Positions 36,610 to 48,400 of a DNA stretch of 64,000 bases are shown piece after piece. The stretch is from Aphidius gifuensis (taxonomy: Eukaryota > Arthropoda > Insecta > Hymenoptera > Braconidae): contig NC_057788.1 in the NCBI RefSeq assembly GCF_014905175.1, positions 21,608,154 to 21,672,153 of the forward strand, in the 5' to 3' direction. Both the position numbers and the translations under genes were made by a program. The stretch's first letter is position 1; the number at the start of each line of letters is the position of its first letter. Below the pieces are notes generated by a model, which was given only the letters and a program-made list of their open reading frames with translations, was not told where the DNA came from and made no database searches.

Positions 36610-39400
36610 TTAATCATAATTTAGATTATTTCTTCTTTCGATATCTCTAATTTCTAACATATCAGTTTTTAGATGTAGTTTCATTATTTCACGCCAAATA
36701 TTCATCCTGTGATCTTCATCAACAATGCCCAAACGTATAAGGATGTTTTCGTTTATTCGTAAAAGTACTCGTCCTGTTATATCGTGCTGTAAAAATAGTT
36801 ATGTTTAGTTTTATCATCATCTTAGTCTACAATGAAAAAATTATTGAATAAAATATAAATATGAAAAGAATGAAATGTATATGAGCAGGTTTATTAAATT
36901 GATGATGCTAAAACTAGTCGTAAAGTTTGTCGAAAAAAAAAATGTCAAGTCTAGAGAAATATATTTCGAAATTTTATTTATATATTTTTATGTATATCTG
37001 TGGACATAAAAATATTATCTTTCAACCTATAAGATATTTTTTATTAAATGGTTTTTTTTTTAGACATAAATCCAGATTTAGAGGATAATTTAAAACTCAT
37101 CGCGATTTCACCCAACACGACATCCCACCAGAGTATTGAAAATTGAAAATTTTTCAATTGGTAAAAAAGGATCACAGATTCTATCGAGTGTTGCTCATAT
37201 ATATATTTTTGTTATTTATATACTGCAGTATGTTTGTACTTGATCTATATACTCTAAACTAAAAAAAAAAATATATAAAAAAATAATTGTGTGTTCAAAA
37301 TAAAACTGTGATATTTTTTTCTTATCACTTACCTTTTTATTTTTCAAATTTCAAATAACATTAAAAAATGGAAATTGATTTAATTGAATTAAAAATTTTG
37401 AATTTTGATTAGCTAATTAATTTTAAAAATTGTTTTTTATAAATACAAATATTTATGAATATTTTTGTTATTTTCCCGAGGCAATTTTGGCGTTAATGTA
37501 ATTTTTGCAACTATTAATTACACGAATGTTATTTTTTGTACATTTATACATAAATTAATTTGACAGATATTAGTACTTTGGTTTGTTGTTTTTGAATAAT
37601 TACTCATCAAGTTACACTGAGAGCTACAAACTCGTTAAATAATACATTTAACAAGAAACAAAAAAAAGAGTAGAAACATGAGTTTTTATGGAGGCTCCAT
37701 AATTTACGTTAAAAATTGATTATAAATAATCTATCATGACAACTACTATCGCTACATAACTCATTTTAAATAGCTTCTACAATTTGATGCATCGTTTCTA
37801 TTCATTTTTATTACTATCGAAAGAAAAAATAATTTATTTTCAATTAATTTTATCAGATAAAATGAATTTATATTCTTAATAATTTTCAAACGAATTTTGT
37901 CAATAAATAACTACTATATTACGTTTTTTTTTTTTTTCTTCTGGTTCAAGTAAATATCATGTTACCAGATTGATAAACTAAATATAAAAAAATCAATTAA
38001 TATTAATATCTAAACAAATAGATATAAAAAAAAATTAAATCCGTTAAATTTGACCTAATATTTTTATTTATATTCGATGAAAATATTTATTTATTTTGCT
38101 AAAATAAAAATGGAAATCAAACCCGTGTCTATAACAGAACGGATATCATTCTTCTTATCAACATCCACCTGTGTTTTTTGGTCTTATATAAATAAAATAA
38201 AAATAATAATAGTTACATGAGATAGTTGCTACAGCAACTGTGTCAACCCTCCAGGGAAATTTTAATTTCTTTTTTTCATTCTTATGTATATATAATCATA
38301 AATATAAATACATATATTCTATTGATATGTACATAGTTTATTTACGTATTCTTAGCACCCTCTTTCAATCCACCCAACGGGGTGAGAGGGCAAAAAAGAG
38401 AACATTCAGGGAGTCAGAAAATTTGTTTGTATGAGATATAAAAACTTGGAATATTTTTCTAAGCTAGGCGTCCAACCAGAAGAAAAGAGAAAATAAATTT
38501 TTTTTAAAAATTAAAAATAGCAGGCAATTGAAGTCGCCATTTGATCTGATTAATTAAACTAATTTACGTGTTTATAAATTGAAATTTATCAACAAATTTG
38601 ATCGTTTATTTTTGTACGAGGACATAAGTGGTTTTCCATTTCAGATTTATCAAGAATTTACGTGTCGTAAAGTTGTAACACTGATAATCAATAATCAATC
38701 AAGTTTGCTGGATAATTGATTACAGCTGAACTTATTCTTCATGGACTATTTAATATTTACATTTAATATATGTTAATTCTTGCAACAATCATGTCTGGTG
38801 GATTGAATCAATATATGGAAAATATTACTTTACTGGATCCAAGTCATAATGAAATAAGTAAGTTAGATAATCTACTAAATAATTGGACTAATATGTCATC
38901 AGATTGATGCAGTTCTACTAGTAAATTGAGTTGAATTGTAGATTGAACTTGATTAAGTTTTTTTAAAAATGCTAGCTTACAACGGGCTATGACACTTTCA
39001 CTGTAGAACGTAATGTTCAACCAGAAAGTTAATATTCAACTCAAAGATATTTTCAATTTCATACGTATATTGTCACGAGAAAATTGACTCCGTTTTTGGT
39101 AGTATGGACTGATTTATGCATACCATTATGAGGTGTGATGTTTTTGTTTCAAATTAAAATAATAAAACTCACGTATAAGAATTGTTCATGATACATTTGA
39201 TAATAGTCACTGCAATGTCTCCTCAACCATTTTTGTACATCCAAAACATTCCACAAATAAACAGATCTTGGTCTTGTAGTTTTACTCTGAAAAAAAAAAA
39301 AAGCATTGTCAGTATAAAGAAGAAGAAATTGTAATTTTATGAAAAAGAAAATAATTACCCTTGACTTCATGTTAACACCAACAGTTTCTTCAACCATCAT
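36610..39400 (-). CDS. ave: Aveugle/Hyphen SAM-domain protein (3 exons)
   Basis: Minus-strand exons 39400-39359, 39286-39173 and 36786-36610 join in frame to 110 aa, against 106 in Drosophila as I recall. After a short leader (MMVEETVGVN) the sequence KTTRPRSVYLW opens a SAM domain (about 21-100), with HDITGRVLL and the end LKTDMLEIRDIER, all features of the Aveugle family. In flies this small adaptor uses its SAM domain to bind CNK and promote Raf activation through KSR in the Ras/MAPK pathway. A 2386-base intron splits the SAM domain; no other gene was seen in it. Two adjacent ATG codons start the frame; the first is used here. It is divergently placed to PCNP (792 bases between starts), which suggests a shared promoter region. 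Confidence 0.85.
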
Positions 39401-40192
39401 TAAAACTTGTGATGATAATTTATGACAAAAATTTATAATTTATAATTGACAGTGTTTTTGAATTTATAAACAAGAACCTAACATAATAAAATGAGCTGAA
39501 TTTACACATTCACAACAATTTTTTAAAGTCTACTCTGTATAAAATATATAATGTAAAGTAAATATAGCTATTTTTGTTTCGAATAATTCATATCACACAA
39601 AAATGAAATTAAAAAAACAAACAAAACACAAGATCTGAATTATTTAACAACAAAACCAACAAAACATAACTCGTCTCATTAAGGTGCATTAAGGACAATT
39701 CACATTGGTGATATTAAGCCCAAACGCAAAAGTCACTAAACGCATAAACGGTAATTTACAATACTAACCGAGAATATTGCATGTGTAACTTACGTGTAAT
39801 TTACTGAGTAAGTTACATAACATAAAGAAAGCTGTACATTGTGCAAGTTTTTCGACGCAAGATAATTTTATTACCAGAAACAACCAGAAGTCACTAAGCA
39901 ATCTAGTTGATTCTGGTAATAAATAATTTTAGTTTTGAGCAGCTATCGCTAGAGAACGCTCAAGAGTTGGTCTATTTTTTATCACGTTTCTGATCTAGAT
40001 GTCTTTATCAAGATTCAAGACAAGACAGAAACAGAAAGCATGGAATAGAGGCAGACAGAAAATAAAGCTTTAACCTAATAGATTCGTACTCCAGTAAATA
40101 ATCTGTAATTGTATGTTTATATTTTATCAAACTTAAACGTCGTTTATCATATCAATAAAATAATAAGTTATTTTATAACATAATCGATAATA
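39401..40192. promoter_or_regulatory. Divergent promoter region of aveugle and PCNP
   Basis: The 792 bases between the two start codons must hold both promoters and 5' UTRs. No clear TATA-initiator pair was found, which is compatible with TATA-less housekeeping promoters. Confidence 0.4.
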
Positions 40193-41371
40193 ATGTCGAA
40201 GAGGAATTCAAGCCAAGACAACAGAAAAGGTTTAGTTTCTTCTACCAGTACTTCTACCTATCTTTTGATCAATTTTTTATTCAATTTATCTATTAAAATT
40301 TTAACTATTTTTCTATTTTTGTTTATTTTATTTTCATTAATTTTGACACATTGATTATCTTTTTGTTTACTAACTTGATTTGTTTATTAAATTAGTGATG
40401 TAATTCAACAGGTTTTATTTGCAAGTGAGGCTATTCGCACCCAAGCTGGATTTGTACGAGTGTTTACTTGAATTTTATTAATTAATATAAACACATTTAT
40501 AAAAAAAACATGTCAAGTTAAATGTAAAATCACTAAACAAATATGAAATTTGGGTGCGAATAGACAATATCTTAGTTTTTGTGTGATTATTAAAATTTAA
40601 CATATCACTTTTCCATAACATTAAACTAACATCATAATTAATTTAAATATTATTATGTAACTAAGACTGATTTAATAACAATATTATTATGGTAAATTTT
40701 TTAAGATAATAATGTTTAATGAGTAGAACTGGGAAATGACAAGCCATGAATTAAATAATATAATGTACATTGCTTGAAATTTTCCGGTATCTAAATCAGC
40801 GGTTGTTTAACTTGATCTGAACTTTGCCAGTGTTTGACGTTGTCAGGGTTAAGTGCATACAGAGGTGAAGAAAGAGAAGACCATGAAAGAGATCGATCAC
40901 CATTGAGGCCTGATGACAGACGTGAATCATCCAGATATGCTGAAGCTGATTCGAGAAAACAAAAACTGGCATTTGGATTTGGAAAAAAATCAACAACAAC
41001 TGATCAAAAAAAAGGGATTCAAATTAAATTAGGATCAACTTCTGTATGTATTTAATTATAAATAGCAGTATTTTAATTTATAAAACAATAACTAATCTAG
41101 TTTTTTTATATGTTATTTTAATTAGAAACCAGCACCAAGTCCAACTAGTATACCAAAAACAACAGTGGCTTCGGTATTTAATGATGATGATGATGATGAT
41201 GAACCAGAAGAAATGCCAGCTGAAGCAAGAATGAGAATGAGAAATATTGGAAGAGAAACTCCAACATCTGCAGGACCAAATTCTTTTGGTAAAACTAAAC
41301 AAGGATTTTGTGATTCTAAAAAAATATTTGAGAAAACACTTAAAAAAGCTATGGAAGATGCTAATAAATGA
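40193..41371 (+). CDS. PCNP: PEST proteolytic signal-containing nuclear protein (3 exons)
   Basis: Exons 40193-40229, 40847-41043 and 41126-41371 give 159 aa (about 178 in human). The diagnostic C-terminal half is clear: an acidic run (residues 98-103), then EPEEMPAEARMRMRNIGR and ETPTSAGPNSF (to about 132), followed by a Lys-rich end. The N-terminal half is charged and low in complexity (EEREDHERDRSPLRPDDRRE), as in other PCNP proteins. The middle carries FGFGKK and GIQIKLGS, matching the conserved lysine-rich part. PCNP is a small nuclear protein that is a ubiquitination substrate and is linked to cell-cycle control. The short first exon (12 codons plus one base, donor GTTTAG) is the least certain part of the model. 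Confidence 0.85.
40431..40563. repeat. 133-bp stretch bounded by 14-base inverted repeats in PCNP intron 1
   Basis: CTATTCGCACCCAA at 40431-40444 is exactly complementary to TTGGGTGCGAATAG at 40550-40563. The arms are GC-richer than the AT-rich interior, the shape of a small non-autonomous DNA transposon (MITE), but no clear target-site duplication flanks it. Confidence 0.4.
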
Positions 41372-41893
41372 TTTCTTTGTTATGGTATATTGATGGCAAT
41401 GTAAATTATTTTTTAACTCACAATGTATTAATATCTTTTTTAGTATTAAACAGTCAATCAGAATAATTGAAAAGAAAGAAAAAAAAAAATATTTTGTTGT
41501 TTGGCTTTTTATTGAATGTTAAATATAAACTTTTAGAAATATATTTTTCTCTATAGCTATAAATTTAATGAGTGGAAAAATAGTGTATGCATTATTTAAT
41601 TTATTGATTGATTCCAATTAGAAGAAAAATACATTTTTTAATTGTCAGTTATCACTTGTCGATAAAATATACCAACAGGTTATTATTCCTACTGCTAGGA
41701 GGCGCAGCTCTGTCTTTTTATTTGTGGCAGTTGCATATCTAAGTTCAGTCCACTTGTGTGGATAATAATCATAATAATCATTTTACAGTCTAAACAAGCC
41801 TAAGTGCTTCAATTTAGCTTAATTAATTGTTATTTTTTGTGTTTAATTGTTTTGTTTACTTATATCTGACTCGCAAGCATAAATAATTGCTTA

Positions 41894-42812
41894 ATGTCGT
41901 TGTTTTTACACAAAAATTGCATATTGTCGATAGCAGTCAAGTCATGGAAGAGGTGTATTCAACCCACAACGATCTACAGGTACGCATATCATAATTTTCG
42001 TTGTTTAATAACATAAGTGATAAATAAATTAACAATAGTTAAATGACAAACGAAAATGAATAACAGTTGAAAGAGAAATATCTGATGTTTGCGTTTGTTG
42101 CTACATATAAGTCATGTGTAAACATTCGACATGTTTTACAATAAATAAATATCAAAAATTCAGTATTAATTAATAACAGTTAAAATATTCTACTTTTTCA
42201 TGTTCATAAATGCAACAATAAACTGTCAGATATTATCAGAGAAATCCGTCAGAATGTCTGACAAAGGTCTTATATTTTTTGTTCTGTAATATTTTTCTAT
42301 CCAACACCAAATATAATTAAAAAACATATGTTATTGTACCAATTGGAATATCTGATATAACTGGGGCTACACCAACAGACAAGTGATGAAAATAACGATG
42401 ATGCTGATGGTGATAAAAGAGGTAAGTTGACTTAGTTTTTTCTCCAAAGAGTTCTATAAATTGCATATGAAATCCGTTGAATCAGTAAATGTTTATGTAA
42501 ATGTAATTGAATGTTTCATATTAAATACCAATACAACAAGACCACAAAAAAAAGAAAAACTAAAAATGAGATTGATGGTCTTCTCAATAGTGCATTGCAT
42601 TAAAGAAATAAAACCGATAATTTATATTTGCCAGTTGAAAAAATTTATAAAATATTATATTTTAATAGTTTTTTATAATTCTATATTTTATGTTTCAGAT
42701 TAAAATCATACAAAGGATGAAATCAAAAAGGCTAAGTGGGAGATCATCTAAGAATCTCAACATTCCACCTGTCTGTTCATTAAAAAAGATCACGAAAGAA
42801 GATGATCATTGA
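41894..42812 (+). CDS. Tentative small gene, frame unresolved (3 exons)
   Basis: Three stretches with good splice signals line up: exon ending 41979 (CTACAG|GTACGC), 42379-42421 (ending before GTAAGT) and 42699-42812. Starting at the ATG at 41894 they join in frame to 80 aa ending KKITKEDDH. Starting at the ATG at 41944, in another frame, the first two exons read MEEVYSTHNDLQ then an acidic TSDENNDDADGDKR, which looks more protein-like, but the frame ends two codons into exon 3 (27 aa). Joining the 41944 exon directly to exon 3 gives 49 aa. The exon 3 frame (IKIIQRMKSKRLSGRSS) is basic and open only one way. I do not recognise the product; it could also be a transcribed non-coding locus. Confidence 0.35.
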
Positions 42813-42819
42813 TAGGCTG

Positions 42820-45481
42820 GGTGAGAGCATCTAACACCTTGTTTCATAGATCTGCTATATAGAAAAGGTAAGAAGCCCTCTGGCTTCTGATTTATAACCA
42901 CTCCCTTAGTAAAGTGCATCGACAATCTCGTATAGCTTCAAAGAATTTATAATATTCTTTTAAGCTATACATGATGACCCCTCAAATATTTTCCATGTAT
43001 TTTTATAACTCTTTGGCTCACCCTGATGATTTTTTTTGCTTTATTTATAAAGTTACATGTCAGGGTATAAATATTCATGGTGATTTGGATGTGCACATTG
43101 ACATGTCTATCTGGAACAGACTAGATAGGGCTAAATTGAATTTGGTTCTGCAAAAATTCAATTTCACTATATATAAGGTACCGGTTTCTTTGTTCTTTTT
43201 TTTTGGTAGAGTGTGCGTCACTCTACAGATTTATTGTAGATTCATATACAATGTATAGTACTTCGTTTTATTTCGTTTGTTAAATGCACTTTCCCACAGT
43301 AATTTAAGTTATGAGTTTTTTCTTAAATTCTTTCTAACTTTATACTAAATGATTTGCTCTATATAATTAATAACCACTTTTCAATTCAACTTGTTTAATT
43401 TTTCTACATTCGATAACGATAACTGGCAATTATAAATATTTTACTTGACTTTATATAACATTGGTTCAAGTCGTAATTCGTATATTGATGGAACCGTGTA
43501 TTTTTCAATGACTGGTTTATCATCCTGCAGTATCATTATATATAATTGTGTAAAATTGAAAATACAGCATGCAATTTTTAAACTATAGTTTAAACGAACA
43601 TACCCTATTCCCGTCGTTATTTTTAAATTTTTATTATCTTTCGATTTACTGAGTTTTTCGTTAAAAAGTTTTCGCTGAACAAATCTCTATATATAAAAAT
43701 TATAAGTATAATTTAATCACTCAATCAATATATATATAGCTTTTTTTTTATTTCATCTATAGATCAAACAAAAAAAAACTTTCTCTTTAATTTTCAAACA
43801 TATATCTCATAAATGATAAGACACAAAGACTTTTGTTATATTTACAAAACAATTATACATAGATATATATATATTTTTTTAAAATATAAATATTTAAAAA
43901 ACTTTTATAAATATTACTACAAAAAATTTGTAACAAGTAATTAAAAATTCAATTCAATTTTTCTTGTTATTTTCATGAAATTTCTGTTAAATTATTAATA
44001 ATATAATTTCAAAAAATTAAATATCCATTATTAAGAAATTTTTGGAGTATATAATTTATATTTTTATTAGCAAGAAATTCAGTAATTTTCATTAAAGATA
44101 TATTTCGGATATAATTCGTGTATCGGACTTTAAATATTGCACGTACACCACAATTACGAATTTGGTGAATTTTATTCGTATATATATTCCATTATATATA
44201 CATATGCATTTATACATATTATATATATTTATATTTAAATATATAACATTGGAATATATTATATAAAAGAATATTTAATTTTTATAATAATATAAAAAAT
44301 AAAAGGCAACCACAAGGAAGCCGCAGAAAAAAAAAGGAAAGAAAGAAACGACTTTGTTTATCCGGGGACTTTTCAGTGCACACCTTTTTATACATGGCGT
44401 ATGAACTAATAAAACTCTCTTTCTCCTTTTCTTCTAATTTTACTTTCGTATCATGAAAATACACCCATTAAGTACGGGGATTAAATAGAGGCAATCGATC
44501 TCTTTCGGCACCGTATTGAAAAGAACCTAGATGTTTTTATACATAAAAATAAAGTTATCTTTGTCTTACTTTTTATACTTCAACTTAAGCTTACTCATTC
44601 TCACAGCACAATTGTCCACATTGGGGCGGAGCTTTTAAATAAGAGAATGTAACAACACGCCTATCACAAGCAATACGTTTTATAGTGGTTGAATTCAAAA
44701 TACTACGTTGTATGGCTCATCTTTAGTACATAACTATGCCGCGCCCCCTACATTGTAATTCAGTATATGTGCGCGCGCATATTTCGATAGTTTATCATTG
44801 TAATGTCCTGACTTTTGTAAGCTCAAACTATAGTAGAGTAGGGAGAATATACTTGTTATTTTATGGTGGTGGGGATAAAGCAAACGTGGGTGGAGGAGTA
44901 GGAGGTTAGTGGAGTTCGGGAAGTTGATGAGCGCAGACGCGTTGTGTGCTGGGTGAGAAAGCAATTAGCACTTTTGGATGAACACATTTTGTGTCGTGAG
45001 AAACATATCAAACGTATTTCTAAAATTGTAACCGGATACGGACATTTTATTGTGTGTCGTGTTTTTATTTAATTTTTTTTTTTTTTTTCCTTATTTTATT
45101 TATTTATCTATATTTTTTTTATTGCAATTGTTACCTTATCGGACTAATGGTATTTGTACTATTATCAAAAACTTGTTTATATGCATTTTTTAGATAATTC
45201 AAGTTAAACATATAATAAAAAAAGCTTTATATAGTAATTTTTGTATAGTTATTTTACAATTATAATTACGTATTATACGTGAGTGTTACCAACCATTAAA
45301 AAATAAAAGTGTAAATCAAGTGAACTTTTTTTTTTAAAAAAAACACAAAAATTAACTCAGAAATATTTAGTTTTATGGCATCATTATAGAGCTTTATTGA
45401 ATTTTGCCTTTTGTTGAGTTTATAATTGAACAGTGAGATTGTTGTTAAAAAAAAAGTAAATAAAATATAATAAAAAAAAAG
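42820..45481. other. Spacer upstream of the T-box gene, with unexplained ORF and promoter-like islands
   Basis: 42971-43179 is open on the plus strand with coding-like residues (for example HGDLDVHIDMSIWNRLDRAK) and ends at a possible donor (AAG|GTACCG), but no partner exon was found. A 17-base hairpin lies just before it. GC-richer patches at 44620-44640 (GGGGCGGAG), 44735-44790 and 44880-44960 are likely promoter or 5' UTR of the T-box gene. Confidence 0.4.
42930..42970. other. 17-bp stem hairpin
   Basis: Arms at 42930-42946 and 42954-42970 are complementary except for one mismatch, with a 7-base loop. A smaller perfect stem (AGAAGCC/GGCTTCT) lies about 50 bases upstream. It may be a remnant of a mobile element. 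Confidence 0.45.
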
Positions 45482-48400
45482 ATGACTACTAAAGGGGAAA
45501 GGGGTAAAGCGACAGACTTTAGCATCGCAGCCATCATGGCACCCAGGGGTCCTTCGTTTGGACATTACCACCTGCAGGGTATTAGTAATGTATCTAACAA
45601 CTCTCCAGAATGCAAAGAATATGATGCATCACCAGGTCTTGATTATCGTGAGTTGATTATCCACATTTATACAACACTCATTTACATCCGACGGTCAATT
45701 TCAATATTCATATTTATACTCAGATATAATAATGATTACTAACAGAAATATTACTGTTGTTTTTTTTTTTTTCTAATAATTATTTTAAATAATCAATATA
45801 TAGCTAATAATCCGGTTATAAATGACGTGCATTAAGATTTTGTCTAAAATAATAGTCAATTAAAAAAAAACTTAAGACAAAAATTAGTTGAGTCAAAAAG
45901 ACACTCTGTATATATTTTGAATATTTTTTAATAAATGAATCAAGATATATATGTTGTCAAAATAATGAAAATATATATAAATAAAAATATAATAATTCAG
46001 TTAATTTCATTTGACGAAAATCCTTAAGCTTAATTCAGCTAATATTATTTTGGCATATATATTACATAGTTATATTGCTGTATCTGGTCGATCCGGTTTA
46101 TGAAATTTAAAGATGTTATAAACACCATTGACGTATATACATGTAAATATATATATAGTATGGTCAAGTATCAAATACTTGACTGTGAATATGCACAGCA
46201 CGCAATGAATTTTCTCGTTTGATATTGTTAAATATATTAAATATGTTAGTTGTATACTGGAGATGACGAGAAAAGTTTCGAATAAACTTCTGATACATAT
46301 ATATTCATAAAAATATATAATATTAAAATGTAAAATGATATGGAAATATATTTGCATAAATTATTGTTAAGTATAGTTGAAAAACCTTTTTTCTTTTTTT
46401 CTATTCTTTCGATATTAATTTTATATTGTTTTTTTTTTTTTTTTTCTTTAACAGTGCGTGTGTTCAATTCAATTTCTACGCTTCTTTTTGTATATTAATA
46501 ATGCATTATCAAGTATAAAATACTATATGTACTTATAGAAGGTATAGATGATGACTGTAAGAAATGAAATTTTTTCTTCATAGGAAAAAAAAATCCAATA
46601 ATAATATGATTTTTATGTTCTATTTTTAATATTAGTTTTTTTTCTTCTTTTGACACTTTTCTTTTAATACTTAACTAGCTTAATGTCCACTCAGCAGAAA
46701 ATTTCAAAAAAAAAAAAAGTCGATGCTTTTTGAAAATTTATGAAAGCAGTAAAATTATCATTATGACATTTCAATAGCACATAAAAAGCACATAATTTTT
46801 GTATATTTAAACTTGATTATATTTAAATATACTCCGTTAACTTTGCAGACATACTGGTACATTAAATTCAAGTCGACCCCGATATTTTAAATAATCATCA
46901 TTTTTATTTTTGCTAAAAATATAGATTTAGAAGTAAATCGTTATGAATTTGATTATCAATCATTCATGACTCGCACTTGAATGATGATACCACACTAATA
47001 CCAAAAAAAAAACGATACAAAAGAAGTAAATGGAAAAGAAATTCACGCCTGGAATTGAACTTAAGCTTGTACCATAGAAGCTAATGCGCTTTTCCTGGAT
47101 AAGTCCCTGCAGTTATATTATTGAGTTTGATAAATACTTTTAAATTACTTATTTGTAATTATATATAACACAAATAAATCACGACTGATCACAACTAAAC
47201 GGGACGAAATAATTTAAATTTAAAAAAATGACTTGTTTAATTAAAATAATGAAAATAAAAATAAATTTAAAATCAGTAAAATCGACTATAATCATAATTT
47301 AAAAATATATTCTTTGTTTGTATACATTTTCTTCAGATATAATTTACAATCAAAAGAAAACATGGTTACAGTAATCATGAATTTGCATGATTATATATAC
47401 AAAGATATATAAAACCCAATTTTATGATTATTTTGATTTTTCAAGTCACAGCTGTTGGACTTGTACTTGAAGATAGTCATCATAAAATAATAAAATCTCA
47501 TATTTCTAATAAATAAAATTCACAAAAATATCTTATTGATTATTTAAAAAAAAATTTAATTATAATAAATAAATTACTTTGATTATTAAACTATTTTTTA
47601 ATAATTTAATATTCAACTAATTTTATTATCTAATTAATTAAATGATAATTTAGAAAAAAAATTCATTAAATATTTATATAAAAAATAAATAAAATTAGTA
47701 GTTTTATGATTTTTTTTTCTCTTCAAAATTGAAATCATGTGTAATTTTTAAATCACTAAAGTGCCTAATTTCCGACAGCTCGGTTTTAAAATTGTTTTAT
47801 TTTTTTTATTTTTTTAAATTCTTCATTTCGATCTAGTTGTTCAATGTTGTGGCATATTATAAACTGACGCCCTAGCGTGTTAAATCTTAAGTATAAAATA
47901 TTTCATAATTTAATTTTTTAAAATTTTAATATAATTTATTCTATGGATTGTACGCGTGTCAATACACACACTAATTTGCGTCATGGCTTATATAAAAATG
48001 TATACATTATGTGGTGGTATAACATCAGAAATATTTTTGACAACAAACGACTTGTTTTTATGCTTGTATCATGATTTTATGTTTATCCACACTTTCACCT
48101 TGGGTAAAATATATATATATTAGAATTAGAAAATGTATATGTTGGGCCAGCTATTCCGTTTTACGTAGTAGTTAACTAGTCACGAGAATCTGAATGATGC
48201 TCAATGACTCTTAACACCCATTTATAAATTTATGTATATATATTTTTTTTGTTTGATATATTATTTGATTGATTGGAAAACACTTGTTTACTGTTTATTT
48301 TATTTATCTCAATGAGGTCATATTATTACCTGAATGTAAATTACCCAAGTACTCTTTTTATCATATATAAATTAAATTTTTAAAAGCTCAAAAATTGTTT

